64,000 nucleotides of DNA from Otatea glauca (taxonomy: Eukaryota > Streptophyta > Magnoliopsida > Poales > Poaceae): contig CM070713.1 of NCBI GenBank assembly GCA_036346275.1, forward strand, positions 76,004,382 through 76,068,381. The letters are read 5' to 3'. Below, piece after piece: positions 32,952 through 45,200 of this stretch. The notes beneath the pieces were generated by a model that was not told where the DNA came from, searched no databases, and worked only from the letters and a program-made list of their open reading frames with translations. Each line of letters starts with the position of its first letter. Positions within the stretch are counted from its first letter, which is position 1. Both the position numbers and the translations under genes were made by a program.

Positions 32952-34000
32952 TAGGGATGAAAACGGATCGGATAGTTTCCGACCGATCCGGATATTTTCG
33001 GATACGGATTCTGTCGGATCGGATATTTGTCGGGTAGTATCGGATCGGATACGGATACAGATTTTTTTTTGTCGGATACGGATTCGGTAGCTCACTATCC
33101 GTCGGATACGGATACGGATAATCCGGATATTGATGGATCGGATATCCGGATATACATATGGGCTGGGCCAAAACTACTCTTTTGGCCCAAAAATGTTTCT
33201 TAATTTCATAATTGTTTTCTAATTTAATTAATCCATAAAGTAAGTTTCAATTATTAAAATTAGCAAACCAACTCCAAGAATTATGATTTTTTTTTGAGAA
33301 AGTTCCAGAAATAATCTAACATTTTAAAAATTATTTTCAAGATTTTATCAGATTTTAAATTTTCTCAAAAATTCAAATATTCCTATTCTTAATAGGAAAA
33401 TATTTAAATATGTAGCTAAAAATCATAAAAACTCATAAATACATAATTTATTATTTTTAACATAATTCAACAAAGAATATAAATCTTGGATCATTACATA
33501 TAAGTGTTATATATGTTTTCTAGAGACGTGATATTTAAGTATTATCAAACTTTTAGTGTGTTATGTGTTTGCCTCCATTTGTATCTTTGAGTAAAGATTA
33601 CCTTCATTTTTGTGTTTTGATGTACGTGTATAATGAACTAATTGTATGTGTGTGATAAACTAAGTCTTATATAATTTTATTTGCGACATGGTATCTACTT
33701 ATTGTCTAAGTAAATGAAAATGCTTATATTTGTTTAATTTTCAATAACATTTTCATCAAATCAACTAGTTATGTATTTTCGTTGACTTTTTATATACAAT
33801 CTAAGGGGTTATCATGTTCCGATAAAATATTCGAAACCGTATCCGATTCGATTCGTATTCGTATTCGATCCGTATCTGTATTCGATATTATCCGTATTCG
33901 TATTCGTATCCGGACTATCCGTATCCGCATCCGAGAAAAAATATGAAAACAAATATGGTAGAGCTATTATCCGTCCGTATCCGATCCGTTTTCACCCCCA
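32952..34000. mobile_element. Ds-like non-autonomous hAT element, 1049 bp
   Basis: The left end is TAGGGATGAAAACGGATCGG and the right end, in reverse complement, is TGGGGGTGAAAACGGATCGG. This is the Ac/Ds-type terminus, including the AAACGG transposase-binding word. The exact 8-bp duplication GTTATTAG flanks it (32944-32951 and 34001-34008). Both ends carry about 150-200 bp of GGATACGGAT-type subterminal repeats; the centre is AT-rich and non-coding. It must be moved by a transposase from elsewhere. Confidence 0.92.
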
Positions 34001-34008
34001 GTTATTAG

Positions 34009-34944
34009 CGCCCAGTTTACCTGGTCCTGCATAACATATAGTAATGTTCTGACTGTATTTGTGGATTTGGGCTGCTATCTTTTACAAGCGTAGACGTCAT
34101 TGGACTATGGTCGATTTTCTTTGTTTTCGAGTGGGCCATGGCCAAACTTATAGACGTGTACTGTAAATTTTTTTAATAAAAAAAGTGAACCTGTAGATGT
34201 TCTTCCCATGCTCTCTTGTTAAATGCTTCATCGACTCATTATTATCTGGGCATGTGTCGAGTTTATAATATTAATGACACTGATCGTTCATTTTTTTTTT
34301 GGGAAATCACTTGCCTGATGATGCCAGGTACCAATACTTTACCTGGCTAACTGCTACTGTTCTTGTTAATACGAGGCTGGAGTTATTGTACTTGGACCAC
34401 ATACGTTAGCCTCCGTTCTTGAACTATTCAGTATTCACCAGTATCCTTGCCTAGGCTGTCAGATAAAACTAGACCTGGTGATTTAAGAAGCTGGAAGCTG
34501 CCATTTCAACATTCCAGCATGATAGTTTAGAGCCCAGAAGCATCTTGCATTGCACAGATGAAGTTGGCTGTGCATCCTGCGATCAGAGCACGAGTCAGTA
34601 CCGTAGTGATAATTGACAGGAAAGTAGCTTGTATTGTCCAGCGCAGTGTAGTTGGCTACACGATTTTGCTTTTGCGTTGTCTTGCAGAGATCAGTTGTAT
34701 CTCTATTCATGAAATGCGTATTTTCGGATTTTGGCCTTCGCCTGTAAGAGCTTAATAAGAAGACGTACATTTTTTTTTCTTGTGTATACATCGTGATTTC
34801 TGCTGTATACTTTTGAGTGGTACAAGACCTCCGCACACAATCCACACACACTATGTTCACGCGCCACAAGCATATACACACTGCACGTAGATAGGACGGG
34901 AGGAGGAGCCTGCCGCGGCCTCTCACACCGCACCGTTTTCCCGG
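34009..34944. other. Intergenic, no gene supported
   Basis: Short open frames on both strands near 34480-34930 have no recognisable protein content. No transposon ends were seen. Confidence 0.4.
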
Positions 34945-35295
34945 TTAAGGTTTCAAATTTCGGCTTCGGATGTATCTCAGAGGTGTCTGAAATTCTGGTG
35001 AGATCTTAAAATTTCGGACGAAATCCAAATGAAATCCAAAAGGCAAGTTTTAAATTCGGCTTTTTTTAGATCAGGATATCCGAGATCTCTCGACGAGAAA
35101 CACCGAAATCTCAGCCTAAAAAACTTAAAATCCGGTCAAAATATCTCACGTCCACATCATAAACGTATGTGGTGTGTTTTTTTGAAAATTTTCAAAAAAA
35201 AATTCATTTCGTCGGGATTTGAAATCTCGTCTCTGACCGAAATCCGAAATCACGGCGGAGATTCCCAAAATTTCAGCAGGATTTTGAACCTTGCT
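34945..35295. repeat. AAATTTCGG-rich repeat with inverted ends, about 350 bp
   Basis: The left end AAGGTTTCAAATTTCGG mirrors the right end, which in reverse complement is CAAGGTTCAAAATCCTGC. The inside repeats GAAATC/ATTTCGG words. It is MITE-like in form but of unknown superfamily, and related in style to 37135-38432 and 6950-7290. Confidence 0.5.
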
Positions 35296-36837
35296 CCCGG
35301 CTTGTTTAGCCCACTAGATTCGGCCACGCTGCAACCGGGCCGCACTGCCCCCGAAGACCCACCTCAGCGCTCCGCCGAGCCGATTCGATTCGGAAGGAGC
35401 CCGTCGGCCCCGTTGCGGAGGCTTTGCCTGCGCGTCCACTGCACAAGTTGTCTGATCATACCTCCCGTTTCCAAACAAGTCGTGTTATGAGAACACACCG
35501 ATGCAAAGTAATATCGAACGGGAATAATTTTCAGATTTAAGCATAAATTGACGAAGATCAACGTGTCGATTTTCAGATAGATATAAACCGATGAAGATCA
35601 ATATGTCAATACAAAGCAATATTGATCATAGTCGAATTACAAAGAATAGATTGGATCTACCGGCTAAAACTATAGACTACTCTTAAGGTACAGAAAAAAA
35701 AATAAAGATACATTGTAAGGTAAATTTTGGATGATCAAACACGAATTCCTCGTATAGCCTCCGGATCTTATTTATATCCCGTAGCCCATACATGTCGAGT
35801 TGATGAGTTAGGACGGGCAGGCCCCTGGCCGATTGGTTGTTGCAGTGGTCTTCCTTTGCACGTAGATGTCTTTCTTTTTGCTGCATGGCCATGGAAATAT
35901 GTAGCTAATTTGGTAATATACGAACGTGCATGTCGTGCATGTGCGTTCCGTAGCTCTATTTTTCCATCCAATGGAACCCATCTAGAAGCCAACCGACCCA
36001 AGCATGCATACGTGCGTGGTCTGAACTAATTTGATCGATCTTTGTTTCCTTCGCACATGTGTAGACTTCCTTTCATAATCTGGCATGCATTGGACTCGGC
36101 TTCGTGCAGAAAGTCAGTTTCTACCCTTGTTTCATGCAAGTGTACAGCAAATGGATTCCTTTCTGTGTACAGTGTACGACTCGACGACAGGGAGTTTCGT
36201 GCAGTCTTCGTCTAATTTAATATGAGCTAACCATCAGCCTTAGCGAGGCACGATGATGGCGTTAAGGCTTAAACTAGTACATTCTTTGGGGGCCAAATTA
36301 TCTTCGCAATCAAAATCAACTGTACTAGTACCGATACAGGATTAACAAGCTCTGGCTTGGTCCTGTTGCATGCTTTTTTTTCATATTCAATCTCTTTCAA
36401 ATAAAATTACAAATCTAGCTCTCTTCTTCACCACACGTACTATACTTCTATACACCTCGCTGACAGTTGCTGCGTACTCAAGCTCGGCAACACATATCGC
36501 ATAGCAGCAGCTTTTATTAGTGACTTAATTAATGATTAGTTAATCCATTCCTAGATGATTAGTCCCTTCGTTGATCAATTAATTAAATACTACTCCTAAA
36601 ATTCGCAATACATGCTATCGAGCTCAGGGCACGCGGCAGCTCTTAACCTGCAATTGTGGACTGTGATGTCGTGACGTCGGTGAGGTGCTGTGTTACGACA
36701 GCGCGGCAACTACCGTTGCTTCCACGGTGATAAAAAGAGCTAGATTTACAATTTCGTTCAGGCGGAGATTCAATATGAAAAACAAGTAGCCAAAGATTCA
36801 AGATTCACCCTGCACCAAAGGTGGCAATATGCCAGAC
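35296..36837. other. Intergenic, no gene seen
   Basis: A small GC-rich patch at 35300-35450 is followed by AT-rich DNA. No coding exon, RNA gene or bounded transposon was recognised. Confidence 0.4.
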
Positions 36838-37107
36838 GGATGGAGATCACCTGCAGTCTCTACGGGGACTGCAACTTAAGCAGTCCCCATAGGCGCGGAC
36901 AGTCCCATCAGGGTATCGGACAGTCTGGATGAGCCCTCACGTGGTGCTACAGTGAATTGATACGGTAATTTGCTACAGTGCAAACAAAATGGAACAGTGT
37001 TTTTGCACATTGCTCTCCGAAGATCCGAGCTGTCAACTTTGAATCAGACGGTCCTACTGGGACTACTTAAGTTGTAGTCCTCACGGGACTACAGGTGATG
37101 TCCATCC
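36838..37107. mobile_element. MITE with about 49-bp terminal inverted repeats, 270 bp
   Basis: The left end begins GGATGGAGATCACCTGCAGT and the right end in reverse complement begins GGATGGACATCACCTGTAGT; the match continues through ACTTAAG[C/T]AGTCCC. No convincing target duplication could be read, so the superfamily is open; long ends suggest a Mutator-like origin. The interior is non-coding. Confidence 0.8.
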
Positions 37108-37134
37108 ATGACGAATGCTTATGCATAGTAAGAA

Positions 37135-38432
37135 ATCCCAGCGAAGTTTCATAATTGAAAAAAATCAAAAAAAATCACATGCTACAATATTTTCAGAAAT
37201 TTCGATAAGTCTCGTCGAAATCTTTGATTTTTGACAGAAATTTGACTTTTTTGACCGGATTTGGCCCAATAACCCTTAAGAATGTCATCTTCCATGAAAA
37301 TGTATTGAAAAACCGAATTTTTGAGACGTTTTATAATTTCAGTAGAAACACTGTCAGAGTTTTATAAAATTATACAAGCTTGATCATGCTCTGAAAAATT
37401 TATGATACCATCTTTAGTAGCTTAAGATCATAAAGAAATTTTTTCAAAAGAATTGAAGAATGAACATAACTGAGATAGTAACCTTATCAGAATTTTATAA
37501 ACTTGCTCGAGTGTGATCATGATCCAAAATTTTTATGAAAGCTTAAGAATTACCTCAGAAGCCTTCTCTAAAATTTTCAAAAATTTAAACTTTTTTTGTT
37601 TGCTCAATCAAATGTATGGAAGCATTGAGCTTCATTTGTTATATTTCAAAAATAAAAAAACAAAAGGAGCATAAATGGTACAATACTCTTGTAAGAATTT
37701 TATAAATTCACTGGAGTGTGATCGTGATCCAAAATTTTTATGAGAGCTTAAGCATTGCCTTAGCATCCTTTTGCAAAAGTTTCAAAAGTTCTAAACATTT
37801 TTTTTGTTGCTCAAGCAAATCTATGTATTGATCATTAGGCTTTTATCAAGGCAGTAGCACTGTCAGATTTTTTTGAAAATTCCTCGTACTTGATCATTAT
37901 TTGAAAATTTTATGGAAACATTGCTGATGCATCAAGACCATCCACCAAAAATTTCTAACGTGGTTTGTACCATTTTTCAATCAGTTGAAATTTACTAGTC
38001 AACCTTCAGTACCATTGTCCTAATTTTTAAAAATTCCTTAGGTTTGACCATCTGAAAATTTTATGGGAACATTTTTTATTCCTCAGGACCATCCACAAAA
38101 TTTTTAAATTTTTCTAACGTGGTTTGCACTATTTTTTATTCGGTTAAAATTTACCGGTCAATCTTTTATCAGGATCAAGCTTGATCATCATCTAAAATTT
38201 TTATGGAAACATTAGTGTCAAAATTTTTAACATTGTTTCGACTATTTTTCACTCGATTGAATTTCGCCGAGATTTCGGTAATTTCAGCCGAATTTCGATT
38301 CAAAAATTCCAGATTTCAAATTTGCCTTTTGAATTTTGACTCGATTTTGTCCGAAATTCCGAAATTTTGCCGAAATTTTGGATTTCGCCCACCTCCGAGA
38401 TGTGAACCGAGAACAAAATTTCAAACCCTGCG
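37135..38432. repeat. Unclassified AAATTTCGG/ATTTTT-rich repeat, about 1.3 kb
   Basis: Internally it shows recurring phrases (TTTATAAAATT, GATCATGCTCTGAAAAATTT, ATTTTTATGGAAACATT) at intervals of roughly 150-250 bp, and it ends CGAAATTTTGGATTTCG...TTCAAACCCTG. The same phrases appear reversed in 8476-9432. No coding sequence is present. Confidence 0.5.
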
Positions 38433-39211
38433 CTTACGTGCCTCCATGTGCAGGCAGCAAAACACAGCGCATGCACAAAAGAGCCCATAGGTAGGGCAAA
38501 ATCAAATTAGTCACCTCAGACTCAGTCCATAAAGTATCTACCAAAATCAAATTAGTCACACAATTCCAGCAAACAAAAGCTCTTGGAAGCGATAAAAAGA
38601 AGAATACATTTCGTAGAAGACTGAAACATTACATATCAAGAAAACATTGCCATATTCTCTTGAAATAGTGATTACACGTGTTGGTCAATGAAGTCTATAC
38701 ATGGGAAGTATCAGGAACCTGTCATCTACTACTGCTCTGTAGTCTATAGTGTTTGGTTAGAGATTCTAGTTGGCCCTTGCTTGGATTGGGAACCTACAAT
38801 AAATAATCTACTCCTACTCCTACTCCTACTACTACAATGTTACGGCAATATAAGCAAGATGCGAAGGCATTACACCAAATGACATAGAACTGCTATAATT
38901 TACAACAGGTTTTCAGTTTTCGGCATGTTGACCCCCTCAGTTTGTAGGCTGCTATAGAAATAACATTGACATTGACAGGCTCGTCATCATGTATTAATCC
39001 ATGATTTCCCGTGTTGCTGCACTTCTCTTCCATATAAGTTGTACAAATAGAAAAGGGCATGTGAAGTAGAAATGAAAATAAATGGGAGGAATACCTAACA
39101 AAGGAAAAGAAAAAAAAAGAAACTGAAAATACACATATGCACCGTACAGTTACAGAGAACTAATGAATGGTGTTACCTCTATCTTCTTAGTTAGACATAC
39201 AGAACTTTTGT
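38433..39211 (-). other. 3' flank of the QWRF gene
   Basis: Likely holds the 3' UTR of the minus-strand QWRF gene. A short CTCCTACTCCTAC microsatellite lies at about 38812-38836. No further gene was seen. Confidence 0.45.
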
Positions 39212-42200
39212 TTACTCTGTTTGTTGTATGAGTTGTGTCCTTAAGCTGGACTCTTGGACCTGTTCAGAGGAAGGTAAGCTATAAGATAAATGGAACAACA
39301 AAGCACATAATTCTTTGTTGTGGCTGGAAGAAGAGCAGCCTATACCCTACTGTAGTGTGAAGATGTAGCTATAATTAAAAATATTCATAAAAAATAACAA
39401 CAATAGGACCATGGTTTTCAGACATTGATCATATAAGCAATTTTATCTATTAATGTAGTACACCCAATGATGTGCAATGCTTATGTTCCAGCCAGTGACT
39501 CAGTATCACATTAGGATCTTGTTGAACTCTTTCAAGCATTTGTGACCTTTGACGCTTTGAAACCAGTTTATTTTAAAAAAAGATTATCCTCTAGAAGGCT
39601 AGAGATTAGGAATAGATAAAATATTTCATGTATATGGTTCCTTACAGAGTTAAACAATTATATTTGATACATGGAAGTAGCACTCAACAGACGATGAATC
39701 CAAGTCCTCACAGAACCAGGATTAATGATATGAATTAAAAAAAGAGTAAATTTCACAAAACTATAAGTTTCTTGTACAAATTATCAAAAAACTACAGATT
39801 TTAGCTTTTATTTCACAAAACTACAGGTTTCTTGTATAAATTATCATAAAATTATAAATTTTAGCTTCTATTTCACAAAACTATAGATTTTAGAAGAATT
39901 TGTATCACAAAACTACATGTTTTAGAAGAAAGAACTTGTATCACAAAACTACATGTTTTAGAAGAACTTGTATCACAAAACTATAGGTTTTAGAATTGGT
40001 TGTTTCTTATAACGGGTCTAATAGTGTGGGCTCATATAGCGGTCTCACACGTCCTCATTTCCCGTTTCAAAATGTGAGGCTATCATGTGGGTCCAAACTG
40101 TCAGACCCGTTACAAGAAACGGTTAATTTTAAAACCTACAGTTTTGTGATACAAGTTCTCCTAAAATCTGTAGTTTTTTGAAATAAAAGCTAAAATATGT
40201 AGTTTTCTGATAATTTGTACTAGAAACACGTAGTTTTGTGAAACAAGTTCTTATAAAATCTGTAGTTTTGTGAAATAGAAGCTAAAATCTGTAGTTTTCT
40301 GATAGTTTGTATAAGAAACCTATGGTTTTGTAAAATTTACTCTAAAAAAATCAAGCTTATACCTGTAACGCTGCTGCTGTAGCCAAGAGTTCTCTGTACT
40401 CATTAAGCATGGTACTTTCTTTAGCAGCAACAGCTGAAAGTTCTGTAACCAGAGTGTGTGTGGACTGTAACTGCAGGACATAATCAATGATTAGACCTGA
40501 AGGTTATTGTTCTTTACTCAGAATGCTTAGTTAACACACAAGGTGTTGGTAATTAATAAATAAATCTACAGTGTGGCAAAGCATAAAAAACATATCGCTT
40601 TCATATTAGTGCCAAAACTCAGACAACAATTTCCAGCAATTTGACAGAGCAGATTCTGAAGAAAAGAACAGCCTGAACTGTTAAATTTGCACAAGAGTAG
40701 TTAAATTTCCTCCATGCATTAAAATGGTTCCCTTGATCAATGCACTACCAGGTTGGCCAAAATTGGACTGGCCTAAAAGTTAGCATAATGTCATCCACCA
40801 TCTCACAAGTATCATCATTATGGCCCCATGATACCAACAACAGCACTATCACAACTCTTAACAATTAGAACCTCCAGGACATCTATTGCAACGAATTAAT
40901 TGAATGGTTATCTGCTCAAGCAATGCCAGTCTGCCTATGCTATTTACAGGTATACTTGTCCTAACAACCGGTACAACAATCAAAACCTATCCTATCATTC
41001 TACTCACCTCTGCTATGATTAAACTTGCATGAACTGAAATACCAAGTTAGAATGGTAAGTATATGTTCTTCATATGTCATTATTTCAGGACAAAGCAAAT
41101 AAGTTATTCATATGACACATCAGTTTGACCATAGTTGTCATGCAGCAATAGCAGTAAAAAGGCCTTTTTATTTTTACCTTTGATAGCAAATAGCAAATGG
41201 ATGAGCCCATTGCTTGCATAATGTCAACTGCTGAACTGACAGCGTTCTTAACAGTAAGTACATCAGCCTGCATGAGATACATAATCATCACTTCACATTT
41301 CAAAGATAAAACAGCAAAAAGGAGTACTCAAAGAAAAACCTTGTTTAGCATGTAGAAAAGTGAGCCTTCCCCTCAGGAGTCATGATACTTAAGTATTATG
41401 TTTTCTAATTTTACCAGGGTTTCATGATAATGTCTTGGAAAGAAAACTTTTGGTACCTTTGCTCCTCCTGTAACTGGAAGACGCAATGTACTTGCTCTAA
41501 GAGCTTCAATTGCACCAGACAAAGAAGTAGAATAGTCTGTTTGTAATGCTGCCCAGTGATCAAGGTAGTCCATCTGCACATGATAACAAAAGATGCAATA
41601 GCAAGGTCAAAATTAAAAGGCAACACAAGCTTTAATATAAGTAGTTTTAGCTTGCATGAAAGAATAGTGAGCATTTAAAATGAAGTCTTCCAAGCATTGG
41701 CAGGGTTTGCAGATAAGGACAACATATCTCGATCAGCCAGACATGATAAAAAAAACATTTATTCTCTTATATTTTCCCAAAAAGGCATCTAAAAATATGA
41801 ATTCCTTCTGCTGCTGCTACTTTAGTGAGAATGCATTTGTTTGGATGGAAGAAAGTAATTAACTAGTGTTTTAAACAGAATGCCACATTGTAAGTTATTA
41901 TTAAGCCCTTTTACAATCACATTGCAAATCTTAGCCTAATAATCAAAAGAAAATAAGTGCCCTATATTACCAATGAAAATATCAGAAATCTCAACAGATC
42001 TTACATGCTCTTTCAACACTATTCCCAGTTTGACCTCTTGCCTTAGCCTTTGTACATAACTCCTTTTCATAACCATAGATTCACACATCCTTGAGTTAGC
42101 ATCCCATACGCTGTAGAGCATAGTCTGCTTGAAATGAATAAATCAAGTACGAAAACAAAACTCAGCTTATGTACAGCTTGAACACATATAAGAAAAAACA

Positions 42201-45200
42201 GAGCGCTTGGGTTTAGGCAAAGCATTAGTATAGCATTTGCTCTAACTTCCTAACAGGATATGGCAAAATAGAAATATAAGATAAAGGGCACTGATACCAT
42301 CATAAGTGTAATGGGAGGAAAGAAGTAATGCTACATAATTTACCTCAGCACTCATCTTTTGAATTGAAAACATTTCGTCTACGTAAGCATTTGTAAAACG
42401 CCATTGCAAGTTCCTATTATATAGGAGGCGCAATTGATGGGCATCTTCCATGTGGTTTGGGCTCTTCTTTCCTCTTGTTGCATCACCAATGTAGTTAAGA
42501 ATAGAAGAGGCAGCATCACATCTACCAGAACTACATGGTGAGACAGGTGTTGAAGGTCTTGTCCTCGATGGGCTTGGCAACCTCCTAGAGGCAAATGATG
42601 ATGTTGATGAAGCCTTGGTTGGTGATGAAGGGCGTATTAGACCACGTGATGGTGAAGACAATGTCCTTGCCAACCGCTTTGGAGGAGCAATTTTTTCTGA
42701 ATTATTTGAAGGCACATCTGGCCGTGAACCAGCATTCTCCTCTTGACTTTCAGTTCCATTGGGAGAACCTGGGCTCCCAACATCACCTGACAAAAGTTCA
42801 GGGCCTTTTACTCTGTTGTCAGCAAGAGGCGTTTTCCTTGGTGAAACTCTACATGATTGCACTGTTGAAGAGATTGGTTGTCTGATTTTATCAGTCAGAT
42901 CCATGCTTCTTGACATGGCATTAGCACCATCTGGTCCCAGTATTCTTCTTGTAGAAATCACTCGTGATGGAACTAATGAAGATATTGGCCCATTACATTT
43001 CTCAGAAAAATCCACGCTTTTTGACATTATATTAGCAATATCAGATCTTGCTGTTCTTCTTGGTGACATTCCACGTGACGGTGCTGGCATATTTATGGGT
43101 TTCTTATCTTTTTCAGCAAAATTTATGCTTTTGGATATAGTACCAATGCCATCAGATGCAAATCTCCTTCTTGGAGAATTTCCTCGAGATGGAACCTTTA
43201 CCAAGACCACTCTGTTGTTTTTTTTATTTGCATCCACAATCTGTGAAATATTCTTATTACCATCAGAAACAGATCTGCTTGGTTCACTATCTTGTGATGC
43301 AATGGACAAGGAGGCTGCACCACTGCCTATGTCATCATAATCCACGCTTTCTGAAATGTCACCCTTACATCCATCTGGGGTTGATGTATTAACTTCCTCA
43401 GTAAAATCAATGCCTTTCACTAGAGCATTAGTACCACCAAGTGTACTGTCTGAAGTCACACCAGATGCAGCTGATGAGATAGATTGTGCACTGCCTTTGT
43501 CAACAGTATCCACAACTTTTGATAGATCATTAATGCCATCAGAGGCAAGACTGCCTCTCTGTAGAGTCCCACGCAATGCACCTGATGAGGTGGATGGTTT
43601 GCTATCTTTGTCAGCAAAATTCATGCTTCTTGATACAGTATCGATGGAACTATAGGCAACCCTGCTTCTGCGTGAAGTCCCCCGTAATGCAGCTGATGAG
43701 GTCGATGGCCTGTAGTCTTTATCAGTAAAATCCGTGCTGTTCATTAAAGCATTCACGCCATCAGAAGCAAGTCGTCTTCTTGGTGAAATCCCTCGTGATG
43801 CCACTGATGAGGTGGAAGGTCTGCTATCTTTTTCAGTAAAATTTGTGATCTTCAATATAGAATCCACACCATCGGGGGCGAGTCGTCTTCTTGGTGACAC
43901 CCCTCGCGATGCAGCTGATGAGGTGGCAGGTCTGGTATCTTTGTCAGCAAGATTCATGCTCTTTGATGTAGCATTGACACCATCAGACATAATTCGTCTT
44001 CTTGGTGAAAGACCTCGCAATGCAGCTGACAAGGTGGCAGGGTTGGTATCTTCTTCAAGAAGTTCCGTATTCTTTGATATAGTATCAATACCATCAGACG
44101 CAAGGTGTCTTAATGTTGAGATCCCTCGAGATGCAACTGAAGAAGGCACAATCCTGGAATCATTTTCAATCAAGTTGATGCCTTTTGGAATGGCATTGAT
44201 ACCATCAGATGCAAGCCTTCTTCTGGGCGACATAACTCGTGATGCAGCAGATGAGGTTGATGGTCTATTATCTCTATCAGCAAAATCCACGCTTTTTGAT
44301 ATAGAACCAACATCTTCTGATACTAATCTAGTTCTTGGTGAAATACCTCGTGATGCAGCTGAATAGGTTGATGGCCTGTTAGCTTTATCAGCAAAGTCCA
44401 TGCCTTTTGATATAGCACTGATACCATCAGAAGCAAGCCTTCGTCGTGGAGAAATCCCATGCAATGCAGATGATGAGGTGGATGGTCTGTTATCTTTTTC
44501 AGAAAAATCTGTGCTTCTTGATATAGCATCAACACCATCAGAGGCAAGTCTTCTTCTTGGGGAAACCCCTCGAGATGGAATTGACGAGATGACTGGTCTG
44601 CTATCCTTCTCAGCAAAATCCATATTTTTCACAATAGCATTAACACCATCGGAGGCAAGTCGCCTTCTTGGCGAATTCCCTCTTGGTAAAGCTGATGAGG
44701 AGGCTGGTCTCTTATCTTTTTCAGGGAAATCAATGTTTTTTGATATAACATCAACACCACCAGATGTTGATGTTCCTCTAGGTGAAAGTCCTCGTGATGA
44801 CGCTGGGGTGGAGACATGTCCATTAAGTTTGTCAGAAGACTTTGTAGTTTGCGACATAGCATTAGACACACTTGATACTGAGACACTTGGAGAAATCCTG
44901 GGTGATGAAACTTCCGAGGAGACTGCGCTGTTATCTTTTTCCGTAAGATCCATGCTCTTTGACAGGGCCCTTGTGCCACCTGATGTAGCTGTTCTTACTG
45001 GAGAAATTCCTCGTGACGGAATTGCCAAGGATGCAGGTTTGGCATCTTTACTAACACTCGTGCTTTTGGACATATCAGCTGTGCCATTTGAAGCAGGCGA
45101 TCTTCTTGGTGAACTCCCTCGCGATGAAACCGACGAAGAGACTAATCGATCGATTTTATCAGCAAGATTGATACTTCTTGACAAGGCATTTACGGCGGAT

